Shown here: positions 1 through 5,974 of the stretch, piece by piece
How the letters are laid out: the number at the start of each line of letters is the position of its first letter
Numbering within the stretch: the first letter of the stretch is position 1
DNA from: Candidatus Peregrinibacteria bacterium
Lineage (GTDB): Bacteria > Patescibacteriota > Gracilibacteria > UBA1369
Assembly (NCBI GenBank): GCA_014729615.1
Contig: WJJQ01000124.1
Coordinates: 1 to 9,037, forward strand
DNA length: 9,037 nucleotides
Direction: 5' to 3'
Program-made: the position numbers and the translations under genes
Notes under the pieces: generated by a model
What the model was told of the DNA's origin: nothing
Seen by the model: only the letters and a program-made list of their open reading frames with translations
The model's database searches: none

Positions 1-348
1 GCATAGCCGGTTCGCTCTCTAAAAAATTATTCTTAACTCATATTAAAAATGACAAAATACGATCACTCCATATCAGTTTCATCAGATCAAAATGGTGGGA
101 ATGCAGTTGCAAGAATTTCCTACTTTGGAATAGCAGGTAAAGAAAGACTCGATGTAGATTTTGGAGAATTCCATGGTAACACAACCGATGAAGCTGTTCA
201 AAAAGCAAACAATGCGGTTAGTAATTGGATATCCGAGAATCATAAAGAATAATTTTTTTACGCTCGCTCACCCAAATTTGGCAGTGGTGTTGGCGCTGCG
301 CGCCACATTTTACCACTGCCAAACATCGGCTATGCCGAAACGTTGTAC
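1..348 (+). repeat. attC site A, left-truncated, with an ORF inside
   Basis: The outer arm GCATAGCCGG (1-10) pairs with CGGCTATGC (from 328), and the R' box GTTGTAC is at 342-348. The R'' box is cut off by the window edge. The apical stem is GGCAGTGGT (280-288) with ACCACTGCC (312-320), capped by a TGGCGC/GCGCCA mini-hairpin (291-305). Between the outer arm and the apical stem lies a third arm: AAAAAATTATTC (21-32) against GAATAATTTTTT (247-258), a perfect 12-bp inverted repeat that encloses the 67-aa ORF. Normal sites in this array have about 30 nt at that place, so this site is about 350 bp instead of about 125 bp. Confidence 0.8.
49..252 (+). CDS. Hypothetical 67-aa protein encoded inside attC A
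   Basis: Small soluble-looking protein with no family I recognise. It has an N-terminal stretch that alternates polar and hydrophobic residues (likely beta strands, residues 5-38) and a helical, acidic C-terminus ending in KE. No signal peptide or membrane segment is visible. The ATG at 49 follows an AT-rich run with CATATT at 39-44, so a leaderless start is possible; there is no Shine-Dalgarno. The stop codon (250-252) lies inside the right copy of the 12-bp inverted repeat that brackets the gene. The gene sits between the two outer arms of an attC rather than in a normal cassette body. The protein-like composition and clean frame support a real gene, but its function is unknown. Confidence 0.55.
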   Translation: MTKYDHSISVSSDQNGGNAVARISYFGIAGKERLDVDFGEFHGNTTDEAVQKANNAVSNWISENHKE

Positions 349-1014
349 GCAAAACTATTCCTTATGAAAGTACACAAATCAATCAACGGATTAATGAGGG
401 TACTTGATAATCATCTATTTCTTCTTAATCTATCTGTAGAAAACCATGCAAAGCATCCAGCGTTCTTTATTCTTATGGCTAGCGAATTGAGAACACTTGT
501 ATGTAAAGGTAAAGATCATGAAGACATTCTGGTCTACTTAATAAAGCTTTTCAATTTTGATATAAGCGAATACTTCAAGGGTAAGAAATCGCTTTCAAGA
601 TTTCTGCATGACAAAGAGATTGTCTTGGAGAAAAAAAGTTATTCAAATTTAAGTTTCATAAAAATTATGGCCGCACATAGTGGTGAATATATTCATGTAA
701 GAAAGGATACAGACTCAAGATTTATTCTGGGTAACCAGTTACAAATAAATGGAGTATCACTCCTTAATAAACAATTGCTATGCATTGCAAAGGATATTCT
801 ACATATTAGTCGAGCTTTCATTGAGTATGCAAATAGACTAACAAAATCCGAATTTAAAGAAATAGAAGACGCTTATAATAAAAGCGTAAAGCAATAGTTC
901 AGCGTACAACACGGCATATACAGCTACAGTTTACTACATAAACCTCCGCCCATATTGCACGGGTGTCCCCTTCGGGATATTATACACCCGCGCAACATCG
1001 CATATGCCGAAACG
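343..1014 (+). mobile_element. Gene cassette 2
   Basis: Runs from the cut in R' of site A (G/TTGTAC at 342-348) to the G of R' of site B. R'' of site B (GTACAAC, 904-910) is the exact complement of the R' box opening this cassette but not of its current downstream R' (GTTAAGT). The complementarity continues inward: 342-364 against 888-910 pair imperfectly, reaching the start codon on the left and the stop codon (895-897) on the right. Confidence 0.8.
364..897 (+). CDS. Hypothetical 177-aa protein
   Basis: Unrecognised protein. The frame is open back to a TTG at 343 inside the core box of attC A, but the ATG at 364 is the natural start and begins MKVHKSINGL. The sequence looks alpha-helical and basic, with a hydrophobic segment near residues 15-40 (HLFLLNLSVENHAKHPAFFI in part) that is interrupted by charged residues and so is probably not transmembrane. 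A second helical stretch (LLNKQLLCIAKDILHI) lies in the C-terminal third. No catalytic motif is evident. The gene ends with TAG at 895-897, inside the right terminal inverted repeat and directly against attC B. It is the only gene of its cassette. Real coding is likely; function is unknown. Confidence 0.7.
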   Translation: MKVHKSINGLMRVLDNHLFLLNLSVENHAKHPAFFILMASELRTLVCKGKDHEDILVYLIKLFNFDISEYFKGKKSLSRFLHDKEIVLEKKSYSNLSFIKIMAAHSGEYIHVRKDTDSRFILGNQLQINGVSLLNKQLLCIAKDILHISRAFIEYANRLTKSEFKEIEDAYNKSVKQ

Positions 1015-1020
1015 TTAAGT
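904..1020 (+). repeat. attC site B
   Basis: R'' GTACAAC (904-910), outer arm GGCATAT (913-919) with ATATGCC (1002-1008), R' GTTAAGT (1014-1020). The apical stem CGGGTGT (960-966) pairs with ACACCCG (984-990) and contains a CCC-TTC-GGG mini-hairpin followed by an unpaired ATATTAT on the right side only. Confidence 0.88.
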
Positions 1021-1041
1021 GAAATAACAATAGGGTCTTGC

Positions 1042-1047
1042 TAAAAT
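1042..1047 (+). promoter_or_regulatory. -10 box of cassette 3 promoter (leaderless)
   Basis: TAAAAT lies exactly 6 nt before the ATG at 1054, which places the expected transcription start on the A of the start codon. GTGAAA (1019-1024), 17 bp upstream, is a weak -35 that overlaps the end of the core site. There is no ribosome binding site. Confidence 0.5.
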
Positions 1048-1053
1048 AAAACT

Positions 1054-1692
1054 ATGATCTATTTAATCGGCGGTCCGCCAAAATGTGGTAAAACCATGCT
1101 TGCCAAAAAATTGTCCAAAAAACTCGGTATTCAGTGGGTTGCTTCTGATACGCTGCAAGTTGTGGCTCGTGAATATGTTTCAAAATATGCTTCTAGGGAA
1201 GAAATGAATAAACTCTATCCCCACAATGCTCAAAAAGGCAAAACGAATGACGAAACATATTCACTCAATACTCCAAAACAGATCGCCAATAATTATATTA
1301 AACAAGCCAAGTCCAGCTATAATGCGATAGATATGCTTTCTATCTGTGAAATCACTGATGGCAATGATTATATTGTCGAGGGCTATCATGTAACGCCACA
1401 ACTTGCAGCTCGGCTGATCAAAAAATATGGACGTAAACATTTCCACGTCCTTTTTCTTTCGAAGACTGATATTGAAAAAATGGTTCGTGACTTTGAGAAA
1501 AGTTCAACTCCAAACGATTGGATACTTTGCAAAACAAAAGAAAAAGGAACTCTCTACAAGATCGCGGAAATGATCAGCTATTATGGACAATTTTTTGACA
1601 AAGAAGCAAAGAAGTACGGATTCAAAATCCTCAACATGGACAATGATTTTGGCGGACAACTGAAAAAAGCGATTGAGCTTTTAACCAAGTGA
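1054..1692 (+). CDS. P-loop kinase-like NTPase (AAA_33 / 2-phosphoglycerate kinase-like)
   Basis: A cytosolic ATP-dependent kinase-like protein of 212 aa. The N-terminus is a textbook small-molecule-kinase P-loop, GGPPKCGKT (residues 6-14), after one beta strand, followed by a helix rich in lysine. An ASD motif (30-32) lies at the usual position of the substrate-binding aspartate. YIVEGYHV (106-113) resembles the second conserved strand of 2-phosphoglycerate kinase and AAA_33-type enzymes, which reads as a strand ending in EG. The region 134-160 may form the lid. Length fits the family. The substrate cannot be told: a sugar, a nucleotide or an RNA/protein target are all possible. It has its own leaderless promoter and is the single gene of its cassette, its TGA overlapping the terminal inverted repeat. 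Confidence 0.8.
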   Translation: MIYLIGGPPKCGKTMLAKKLSKKLGIQWVASDTLQVVAREYVSKYASREEMNKLYPHNAQKGKTNDETYSLNTPKQIANNYIKQAKSSYNAIDMLSICEITDGNDYIVEGYHVTPQLAARLIKKYGRKHFHVLFLSKTDIEKMVRDFEKSSTPNDWILCKTKEKGTLYKIAEMISYYGQFFDKEAKKYGFKILNMDNDFGGQLKKAIELLTK

Positions 1693-1707
1693 CCCTATTG
1701 TTACATC

Positions 1708-1831
1708 ACTTAACACTGCATAAGCGGCTACGCTCCACTACGTTCCGCTTCGCCCATATTTGCCCGTGGTGAGCTCTCTACGGTCGCAAATTGTACCACG
1801 GGCAAACATCGCATATTCTGAACCGTTGTAC
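1708..1831 (+). repeat. attC site C
   Basis: R'' ACTTAAC (1708-1714), R' GTTGTAC (1825-1831), apical stem GCCCGTGGT with ACCACGGGC. The outer arm is imperfect: the left side reads TGCATAAGCGG, but the right side (CGCATATTCTGAA) matches the left arm of site D better. This hints at a hybrid site formed by past recombination or divergence. Confidence 0.85.
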
Positions 1832-1854
1832 GAAATAATGAAAAATTTTATAAT
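1826..1854 (+). promoter_or_regulatory. Cassette 4 promoter, -35 within the core site
   Basis: TATAAT (1849-1854), a perfect -10, is preceded at exactly 17 bp by TTGTAC (1826-1831). That hexamer is the TTRRRY part of the R' recombination box and matches the first three bases of TTGACA. The -10 lies between the two blocks of the left terminal inverted repeat. The predicted leader is about 40 nt, unlike the leaderless starts nearby; TACAAT at 1875-1880 is a second possible -10. Confidence 0.6.
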
Positions 1855-1904
1855 GTATTTGGGGCTACTTTTTCTACAATTTACTAATTAACTAACTAAT
1901 TCAT

Positions 1905-2723
1905 ATGAGCACAAACACTATGGAAAACATCATCAAGGAGGGTTTAACACCAATCGGCGTACAAGAAAACGAAGAAACTTTTGGTCTTTCTCCAAAAGAA
2001 CGTTCTGGAATTTTGCATTTATTCGGACGTTCAGGCCAAGGCAAATCCGTCACGCTTGAAGACATTGTAATTTCAGACATCCACAATGGTCGAGGTGGAA
2101 TGTTAATTGATCCCTATGGTGATCTAATCAAAGACATTCAAGCCTACATTCCAGCGGACAAAACTAGTAAGGTAGCTGTATTTGACGCGCAGGCCGGAAC
2201 ACTTGAAGAAAACATTGCAAAATTCCAGCAAGAAATTCACTTTGAGGAAATGAAAAAGGACGACCAAAAGTTTCTCCTCTGTAAGTTGGACTATCGCAGT
2301 TTAGGTAAGGACGTAGCAAGAGAACTCGGCCTATATCTAGTGAAGCAGTTTTTGCAAGTCGTTGGTGGCGAGAATCGTTCGCTCGGACTCGACGAAGCAC
2401 ATAACTTTGTAGATGAAGAGGTGCTGGAACAAATCGTACAAAGCAAAGAAAAAGGTTTGTCTTGCATTTTATCCGATCAAACATCTATGCACTACCGCAC
2501 AGATATTCTTGAACGCACACTTGAAGCCGCGAATCATGTACTTTGCTATTTCGTAGATAGCGCAACAGCTAATCTAATCAATAAGTATCACACTGAAATG
2601 AGTCCGAGCGAACTTACATCACTTGAAAAGTACAACTTCATAGCAAAAGTGAATACAAAAACTGCTTCACCGACCGCCCTTAAATTAAAAGGAGTTTTCC
2701 CCATTCCTTACCCAAAAAAGTAG
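1905..2723 (+). CDS. VirD4/TraG/HerA-like ATPase, minimal form
   Basis: A 272-aa RecA-fold ATPase. Walker A is GRSGQGKS (41-48). A second strand, MLIDPYGDLIKDI (66-78), is the signature seen after Walker A in VirD4/TraG coupling proteins and HerA helicases. Walker B is SLGLDEAHNF (159-168). DQTSMHY (191-197) sits where the family has its glutamine-bearing sensor motif. Full-length VirD4/TraG proteins carry N-terminal membrane helices and an all-alpha domain; both are absent, and the spacer between the DPYGD strand and Walker B is short. The protein is therefore a cytosolic, stripped-down motor, possibly acting in DNA or protein translocation, or as a stand-alone ATPase. ATG 1905 is chosen; ATG 1920 is possible. 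No relaxase or secretion gene is nearby, so a conjugation role is doubtful. Confidence 0.8.
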   Translation: MSTNTMENIIKEGLTPIGVQENEETFGLSPKERSGILHLFGRSGQGKSVTLEDIVISDIHNGRGGMLIDPYGDLIKDIQAYIPADKTSKVAVFDAQAGTLEENIAKFQQEIHFEEMKKDDQKFLLCKLDYRSLGKDVARELGLYLVKQFLQVVGGENRSLGLDEAHNFVDEEVLEQIVQSKEKGLSCILSDQTSMHYRTDILERTLEAANHVLCYFVDSATANLINKYHTEMSPSELTSLEKYNFIAKVNTKTASPTALKLKGVFPIPYPKK

Positions 2724-2762
2724 CCCCAAATAATTTTTAATGGATAAATTTTTCATTACATC

Positions 2763-2880
2763 GTACAACACAGAATATGCGGTTCCGCTCGGTTGCACCT
2801 CGCTACACCCATATTTGTCAGGGCTACCGCTTCGCGATATTATAGCCCTGCCAAACATCGCATATTCTGGAACGTTATAT
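2763..2880 (+). repeat. attC site D
   Basis: R'' GTACAAC (2763-2769), perfect 10-bp outer arm AGAATATGCG (2772-2781) with CGCATATTCT (2859-2868), R' GTTATAT (2874-2880). The apical stem CAGGGCTA (2819-2826) pairs with TAGCCCTG (2843-2850) around GC-TTC-GC plus the one-sided ATATTA bulge. Confidence 0.88.
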
Positions 2881-2895
2881 GAAATAAATTAAAGC

Positions 2896-2904
2896 TGGTA
2901 AATT
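2896..2904 (+). promoter_or_regulatory. Extended -10 promoter of cassette 5 (leaderless)
   Basis: TGGTAAATT is an extended -10 (TGn plus TAAATT, 2899-2904) ending exactly 6 nt before the ATG at 2911, so the mRNA would start at the start codon. Confidence 0.5.
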
Positions 2905-2910
2905 AATTAC

Positions 2911-3333
2911 ATGGGAGATGGTAATACCAATAGGGAAATCTATGTTGATCCTCGTCACGAGGAACATGCATTTGATTTACCATTCTGGCGGGATAACAAC
3001 AAACTGTGGGCACTGGAGGTTCCGACAGAAGAAATGGATATCAATGAACTTCTTTGGATTTTGGACATACCTTTTTGGGAGGATGAAGAGGGTAATATTG
3101 TCATTACTCCAAATGAAGTGATCAGTAATTTGGATAATTTTCCATACCACAGAGACAAAATCAAAAATTGTGATACGTCCTACCCAATCGATATTATGAA
3201 AAACAAGCAAGGAAGATGGCTTACGTTGGATGGACTTCACCGTTTGGTGAAAATGTATCTCAACAAGGAATCCAAAATTCAAGTTCGAAAGATCCCGCCA
3301 GAAATTATTCATCTCACTGCACGAGACGAATAA
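2911..3333 (+). CDS. ParB/sulfiredoxin-fold-like protein
   Basis: A 140-aa acidic protein. Its C-terminal half carries the pattern YPIDIMK (91-97), then WLTLDGLHRLVKMYL (103-117), then IQVRKIP (123-129). This strand, DGxHR, helix, strand order is the hallmark of the ParB N-terminal/sulfiredoxin (Srx) fold, in which the GxHR segment binds phosphate or nucleotide. The N-terminal half is rich in Trp, Asp and Glu (e.g. LPFWRDNNKLWALEV) and is not recognised. There is no DNA-binding helix-turn-helix as in true ParB, and no partner ParA nearby, so it is not a partition protein. A role as a small CTP- or ATP-binding enzyme is possible but is inference. It is the only gene of its cassette, with a leaderless-type start. 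Confidence 0.65.
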   Translation: MGDGNTNREIYVDPRHEEHAFDLPFWRDNNKLWALEVPTEEMDINELLWILDIPFWEDEEGNIVITPNEVISNLDNFPYHRDKIKNCDTSYPIDIMKNKQGRWLTLDGLHRLVKMYLNKESKIQVRKIPPEIIHLTARDE

Positions 3334-3350
3334 GCTTGATAATTTACATC

Positions 3351-3478
3351 ACACAACAGCAGTATATACGGTTCTCTTCTTCACTTCGCTCAGTCGTTCA
3401 CCCAAGTTTTCGGTGCGGTTTTTCGCTTCGCTCATATTGTACCGCACCTTAACTTCGCATATACTGCAAACATTAGGC
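3351..3478 (+). repeat. attC site E with altered core box
   Basis: R'' ACACAAC (3351-3357), outer arm GCAGTATAT (3359-3367) with ATATACTGC (3459-3467), apical stem GGTGCGGT (3412-3419) with ACCGCACC (3441-3448). The R' box reads ATTAGGC (3472-3478): the invariant G of GTTRRRY, adjacent to the strand-exchange point, is an A. Confidence 0.83.
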
Positions 3479-3508
3479 AACATAATTTATCAAAATTTCA
3501 TGTTTTAA

Positions 3509-3514
3509 TATTTT
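3509..3514 (+). promoter_or_regulatory. -10 box of cassette 6 promoter (leaderless)
   Basis: TATTTT ends exactly 6 nt before the ATG at 3521. TAATAT (3506-3511) is an overlapping alternative. No clear -35 and no ribosome binding site are visible. Confidence 0.4.
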
Positions 3515-3520
3515 GTAGCT

Positions 3521-4669
3521 ATGAAAATCAGAACAATTACAACTGGCGTGTCACTTCAATCACCTGATGTTGAAGATCAAATCAAGCAAACTGCTGAATT
3601 TAATCGCAAAGCAAAAGAAGTATTTGAAAAAGCAGGTTATGAAGTACAAACGACCAGAATAGCCACTAATTCGTGGGAAGAATATCTTGGCAGTCTTTCA
3701 GATGCAGAAATTGTAAGTGCCATTCAAAAAATAGAACAAATTTGCCAAAGCCTCGATGTGAGTTTTTTCAACATGGGCTACGCAAAAACTCCTGACAAAA
3801 TTAAGTTAATCCCTGAATTTAACAAAGTTACTTCGCAAATTTCATGCTCCGCCAAAATCGGCGACAAAGAGAATGGAATAGATTTTGAAAACGCCAAAGT
3901 AGCCGCACAGGTCATTAAGGTTATTGCGGAAGAAACCGAAAATGGTTATGGCAATTTCAGATTTTGTGCGTCTGCAAATTGTAAACCTAGCATTCCATTC
4001 TTTCCAACTGGATTTCATGAGGGTGAAACCGCTTTTGCTATTGGCTTGGAATGCGGAGACTTGGCAATGAAGGCATTTTCAAAATCAAGCAATCTTATAG
4101 AAGCGGAGAAAAATCTAAAAGCAGTATTTGAAGAAGAAACAAAGAAAGTCGCCAATTTGGCTCAACAAATTTCAAAAGATTTTAGCGTAGCCTACAACGG
4201 TATTGATGTTTCACTAAATCCAGGACTAGAAGAGCATGAAAGTATTGCTTTCGCATTTGAAAAACTTGGCTTTGGCAAATTTGGAAATCAAGGAACACTT
4301 ACAATTTCTGCTTTAGTTACCCGCGTACTCAAAGGTTTGTCCGTTAAAATATGTGGCTATTCTGGTCTTATGCTTCCAGTCTGTGAAGATCGTGGACTTG
4401 CGACAAGAGCAAATGAAGCTACTTACAACATAACTAACCTACTTTTGTATTCAGCAGTTTGTGGTGTTGGTTTAGATACTGTGCCAGTGCCAGGCGACAC
4501 GCCAGCAGAAAAGATTGAAGCGACACTTCTCGACATGGCAACTTTAGCAATAAAACTTGATAAACCATTATCAGCTCGTTTATTCCCAGTTCCAAACAAA
4601 AAAGCTGGTGAAATGACAGATTTCAAGTCGCCATATCTCGTGGATTGCAAAATATTAAAAATTGATTAA
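3521..4669 (+). CDS. DUF711 / UPF0210 family protein
   Basis: A 382-aa protein of the DUF711 (PFL/UPF0210) family, whose biochemical activity is not established; the fold is related to glycyl-radical-type barrels, but the radical glycine loop is not evident here. Family blocks seen in order: FFNMGYAKTP (82-91), FRFCASANCKPSIPFFPTG (147-164) with HEGE after it, GYSGLMLPVCEDRGLA (279-294), CGVGLDTVPVPGD (314-326), and KPLSARLFPVPNKKAGE (348-364). The last two are the most diagnostic. Most DUF711 proteins I know of are about 400-450 aa, so this is a shorter but complete version. It is followed after 33 nt by a GNAT acetyltransferase in the same cassette, so the two probably share a mobile fate and possibly a transcript. 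Confidence 0.85.
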   Translation: MKIRTITTGVSLQSPDVEDQIKQTAEFNRKAKEVFEKAGYEVQTTRIATNSWEEYLGSLSDAEIVSAIQKIEQICQSLDVSFFNMGYAKTPDKIKLIPEFNKVTSQISCSAKIGDKENGIDFENAKVAAQVIKVIAEETENGYGNFRFCASANCKPSIPFFPTGFHEGETAFAIGLECGDLAMKAFSKSSNLIEAEKNLKAVFEEETKKVANLAQQISKDFSVAYNGIDVSLNPGLEEHESIAFAFEKLGFGKFGNQGTLTISALVTRVLKGLSVKICGYSGLMLPVCEDRGLATRANEATYNITNLLLYSAVCGVGLDTVPVPGDTPAEKIEATLLDMATLAIKLDKPLSARLFPVPNKKAGEMTDFKSPYLVDCKILKID

Positions 4670-4688
4670 AGAATAATAATTTTAAAAT

Positions 4689-4694
4689 TAAATT
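4689..4694 (+). promoter_or_regulatory. Possible -10 box before the GNAT gene
   Basis: TAAATT ends 8 nt before the ATG at 4703, resembling the leaderless starts of other cassettes. The 33-nt gap to the upstream stop also allows read-through, so this is a weak call. Confidence 0.3.
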
Positions 4695-4702
4695 TACTCT
4701 TG

Positions 4703-5164
4703 ATGATAAGAATCCGTAAATTTAGACAAAGAGATGCACAAGAACTCTCAGCATTGATCTGTAATACTCTTCGATTAATCAATATAAGAGATTATTCTGA
4801 GGAGACAATTGAAAAAATGTGCATTCACTTTTCTCCAGAAAAACTTACCAAAATCGCTAAGGACCGTGTTTGTTTTGTAGCAGTTAATGAAAATAGAATT
4901 ATTGGAACTGCTAGCCTGAAGGATAACATTATCCTAACAGTTTTTGTGGATGCTGAAATACAAGGTAAAGGCATCGGTTCCAAGTTAATTAATAAAGTTG
5001 AAAATCTTGCACTAAAAAATGGCTATAAAAAAGTAAAAGTTCCATCAAGCCTAACTAGTGTAAAGTTCTATGAAAAACTTGGATATTCTCAGGTTGAACA
5101 AACTGATAGCGATTTTGGCAAAAATATAATAATGGAGAAATGTCTTAAAGCTGAGGAAATTTAA
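4703..5164 (+). CDS. GNAT-family N-acetyltransferase
   Basis: A 153-aa acetyl-CoA-dependent acyltransferase. Numbering from a TTG at 4700 that opens the same frame one codon earlier, the acetyl-CoA pyrophosphate loop is IQGKGIG (87-93), a standard R/QxxGxG motif, preceded by the strand ILTVFVDAE (78-86). VKFYEKLGY (121-129) is the usual motif B end. The protein starts with the typical GNAT strand IRIRKFRQRDAQEL. The ATG at 4703 is preferred over that TTG. Substrate is unknown: an antibiotic, amine or protein N-terminus all fit. It is the second gene of cassette 6; its end lies at the right terminal inverted repeat, which partly overlaps the stop region. Confidence 0.85.
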   Translation: MIRIRKFRQRDAQELSALICNTLRLINIRDYSEETIEKMCIHFSPEKLTKIAKDRVCFVAVNENRIIGTASLKDNIILTVFVDAEIQGKGIGSKLINKVENLALKNGYKKVKVPSSLTSVKFYEKLGYSQVEQTDSDFGKNIIMEKCLKAEEI

Positions 5165-5191
5165 TACAAGAAATTTTAATAAATTACGATC

Positions 5192-5341
5192 GCCTAACAG
5201 CGCCTATAAGGTAAAAAATAGCGCCTATTTGATTCGCTAACGCTTTAATTGGTACCACTATTTTTTTACTCAAATTTGCCACCGGTGAGCCTTCGGCATA
5301 TTATACCAGTGGCAAACTTCTTATAGGCGCAAACGTTATAT
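5192..5341 (+). repeat. attC site F with a short middle arm
   Basis: R'' GCCTAAC (5192-5198), perfect 11-bp outer arm GCGCCTATAAG (5200-5210) with CTTATAGGCGC (5320-5330), R' GTTATAT (5335-5341). A middle arm pairs GTAAAAAATAG (5211-5221) with CTATTTTTTTAC (5258-5269) around a 36-nt loop. The apical stem is GCCACCGGT with ACCAGTGGC (one mismatch) around GCC-TTC-GGC and ATATTAT. GCGCCTAT is repeated at 5200-5207 and 5221-5228. Confidence 0.87.
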
Positions 5342-5957
5342 GAAAAAATTTGCCCATATGATAGATGAAATACAAAACATGTCGCTAAAAATAGATGAAC
5401 TGATCAAAGTTCTCACTCCACCCAATCTTTTTTCTGATTTGGCTTTTTGGAACCTAATTGTTTTAACAATTACTCTAGGATTCTTAGTTTGGTACACAAT
5501 AGCAACTCATCTGATGGCAAACCAAACAAAAGAATCAAATTTGAGACCTGTAATACTAAGAAGTGCATTCGTAGAAAATTGGGATAAAATAAAATTTAAA
5601 TTTCAAAATAATTCATTGACAGAAGGAACACCATTAGAATTTACAATTTTAAAAAACATAGCAACAAGTATTAATGGATATATAATAAAAGACGGCCTCA
5701 AATTTGAACTATTGTTCGGTAGCGAGATTTCCAAAGTTGGCGAGGAAAAAAATGAAATTGCATTGAGTTTTAACCCGAACTGGGGCTGGATGAAAGCTGA
5801 CAAAAAAGTATTAGCTATCTTCAAAGAAGAAAATGGTAAAAAAACCAATAAGCCAAATCAGATTGTTATCAATTATAAAGATATTGAGGGGAACAAATAT
5901 TTTACAGTAGAAGATAAGAACTTTGATCAAAAGTGTTTTAAAGGCAAAAGTAAATAA
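5340..5957 (+). CDS. Membrane-anchored hypothetical protein
   Basis: A protein of 205 aa (or 199 aa). One transmembrane helix is clear near residues 37-60 (FWNLIVLTITLGFLVWYTIA), preceded by a helix MIDEIQNMSLKIDELIKVL that looks amphipathic. After the helix comes the segment HLMANQTKESNLRPVILRS, of a kind found in many unnamed bacterial single-pass proteins, then a domain of about 130 residues, probably beta-rich, basic and Lys-rich at the end. The family is not recognised; by layout it is a membrane-tethered sensor or anchoring protein. The first ATG (5340) lies inside the core box of attC F; the in-frame ATG at 5358 (residue 7) is an alternative start that avoids dependence on the recombination site. 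No ribosome binding site favours either. Confidence 0.75.
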   Translation: MKKFAHMIDEIQNMSLKIDELIKVLTPPNLFSDLAFWNLIVLTITLGFLVWYTIATHLMANQTKESNLRPVILRSAFVENWDKIKFKFQNNSLTEGTPLEFTILKNIATSINGYIIKDGLKFELLFGSEISKVGEEKNEIALSFNPNWGWMKADKKVLAIFKEENGKKTNKPNQIVINYKDIEGNKYFTVEDKNFDQKCFKGKSK

Positions 5958-5974
5958 ATAATGGGCAATTAATC

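Larger units (their letters stand above)
1015..1824 (+). mobile_element. Gene cassette 3
   Basis: Opens at G/TTAAGT of site B and closes at site C, whose R'' (ACTTAAC, 1708-1714) is the exact complement. The terminal inverted repeat is 24 bp with two mismatches: 1014-1037 against 1691-1714. The right copy begins within the TGA stop of the gene. Confidence 0.85.
1826..2873 (+). mobile_element. Gene cassette 4
   Basis: Opens at G/TTGTAC of site C and closes at site D, whose R'' GTACAAC (2763-2769) is its exact complement. It has the longest forward-gene terminal inverted repeat, about 50-60 bp in two perfect blocks: AATGAAAAATTT (1837-1848) with AAATTTTTCATT (2746-2757), and TATTTGGGGCTACTTTTT (1856-1873) with its complement (2715-2732). 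The right block includes the TAG stop codon. Confidence 0.85.
2875..3471 (+). mobile_element. Gene cassette 5
   Basis: Opens at G/TTATAT of site D and closes at site E (R'' ACACAAC, 3351-3357, 5 of 7 complementary to the opening box). The terminal inverted repeat is weaker: 2874-2896 against 3333-3357, with the AGCT end and TAAATT core matching. Confidence 0.75.
3473..5335 (+). mobile_element. Gene cassette 6 (two genes)
   Basis: Opens at TTAGGC of site E and closes at site F, whose R'' GCCTAAC (5192-5198) is the exact complement of a GTTAGGC box. The terminal inverted repeat is about 40 bp: 3473-3512 against 5157-5198, including a 26-bp segment with only three mismatches. No attC-like structure separates the two genes inside, so they would move together. 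Confidence 0.83.

Noticed and set aside
280..320. Hairpins between genes as rho-independent terminators
   Set aside because: The stems are the apical arms of attC sites, lack a downstream T-run, and recur with the same flanks at every boundary.
161..367. Forward ORF of 68 aa overlapping the 67-aa gene and attC A
   Set aside because: Its second half would translate the attC hairpin arms, so it is a by-product of structured DNA.
2164..2484. Minus-strand ORF of 106 aa opposite the ATPase gene
   Set aside because: It lies wholly within the well-supported forward ATPase gene, and its composition (runs of R, P, S and L) is that of an antisense shadow.
2977..3312. Minus-strand ORF of 111 aa
   Set aside because: Antisense to the ParB-fold-like gene, which has recognisable motifs and a promoter; no independent start signals.
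3216..3452. Forward ORF of 78 aa across attC E
   Set aside because: Out of frame with the upstream gene, and it reads through recombination-site arms.
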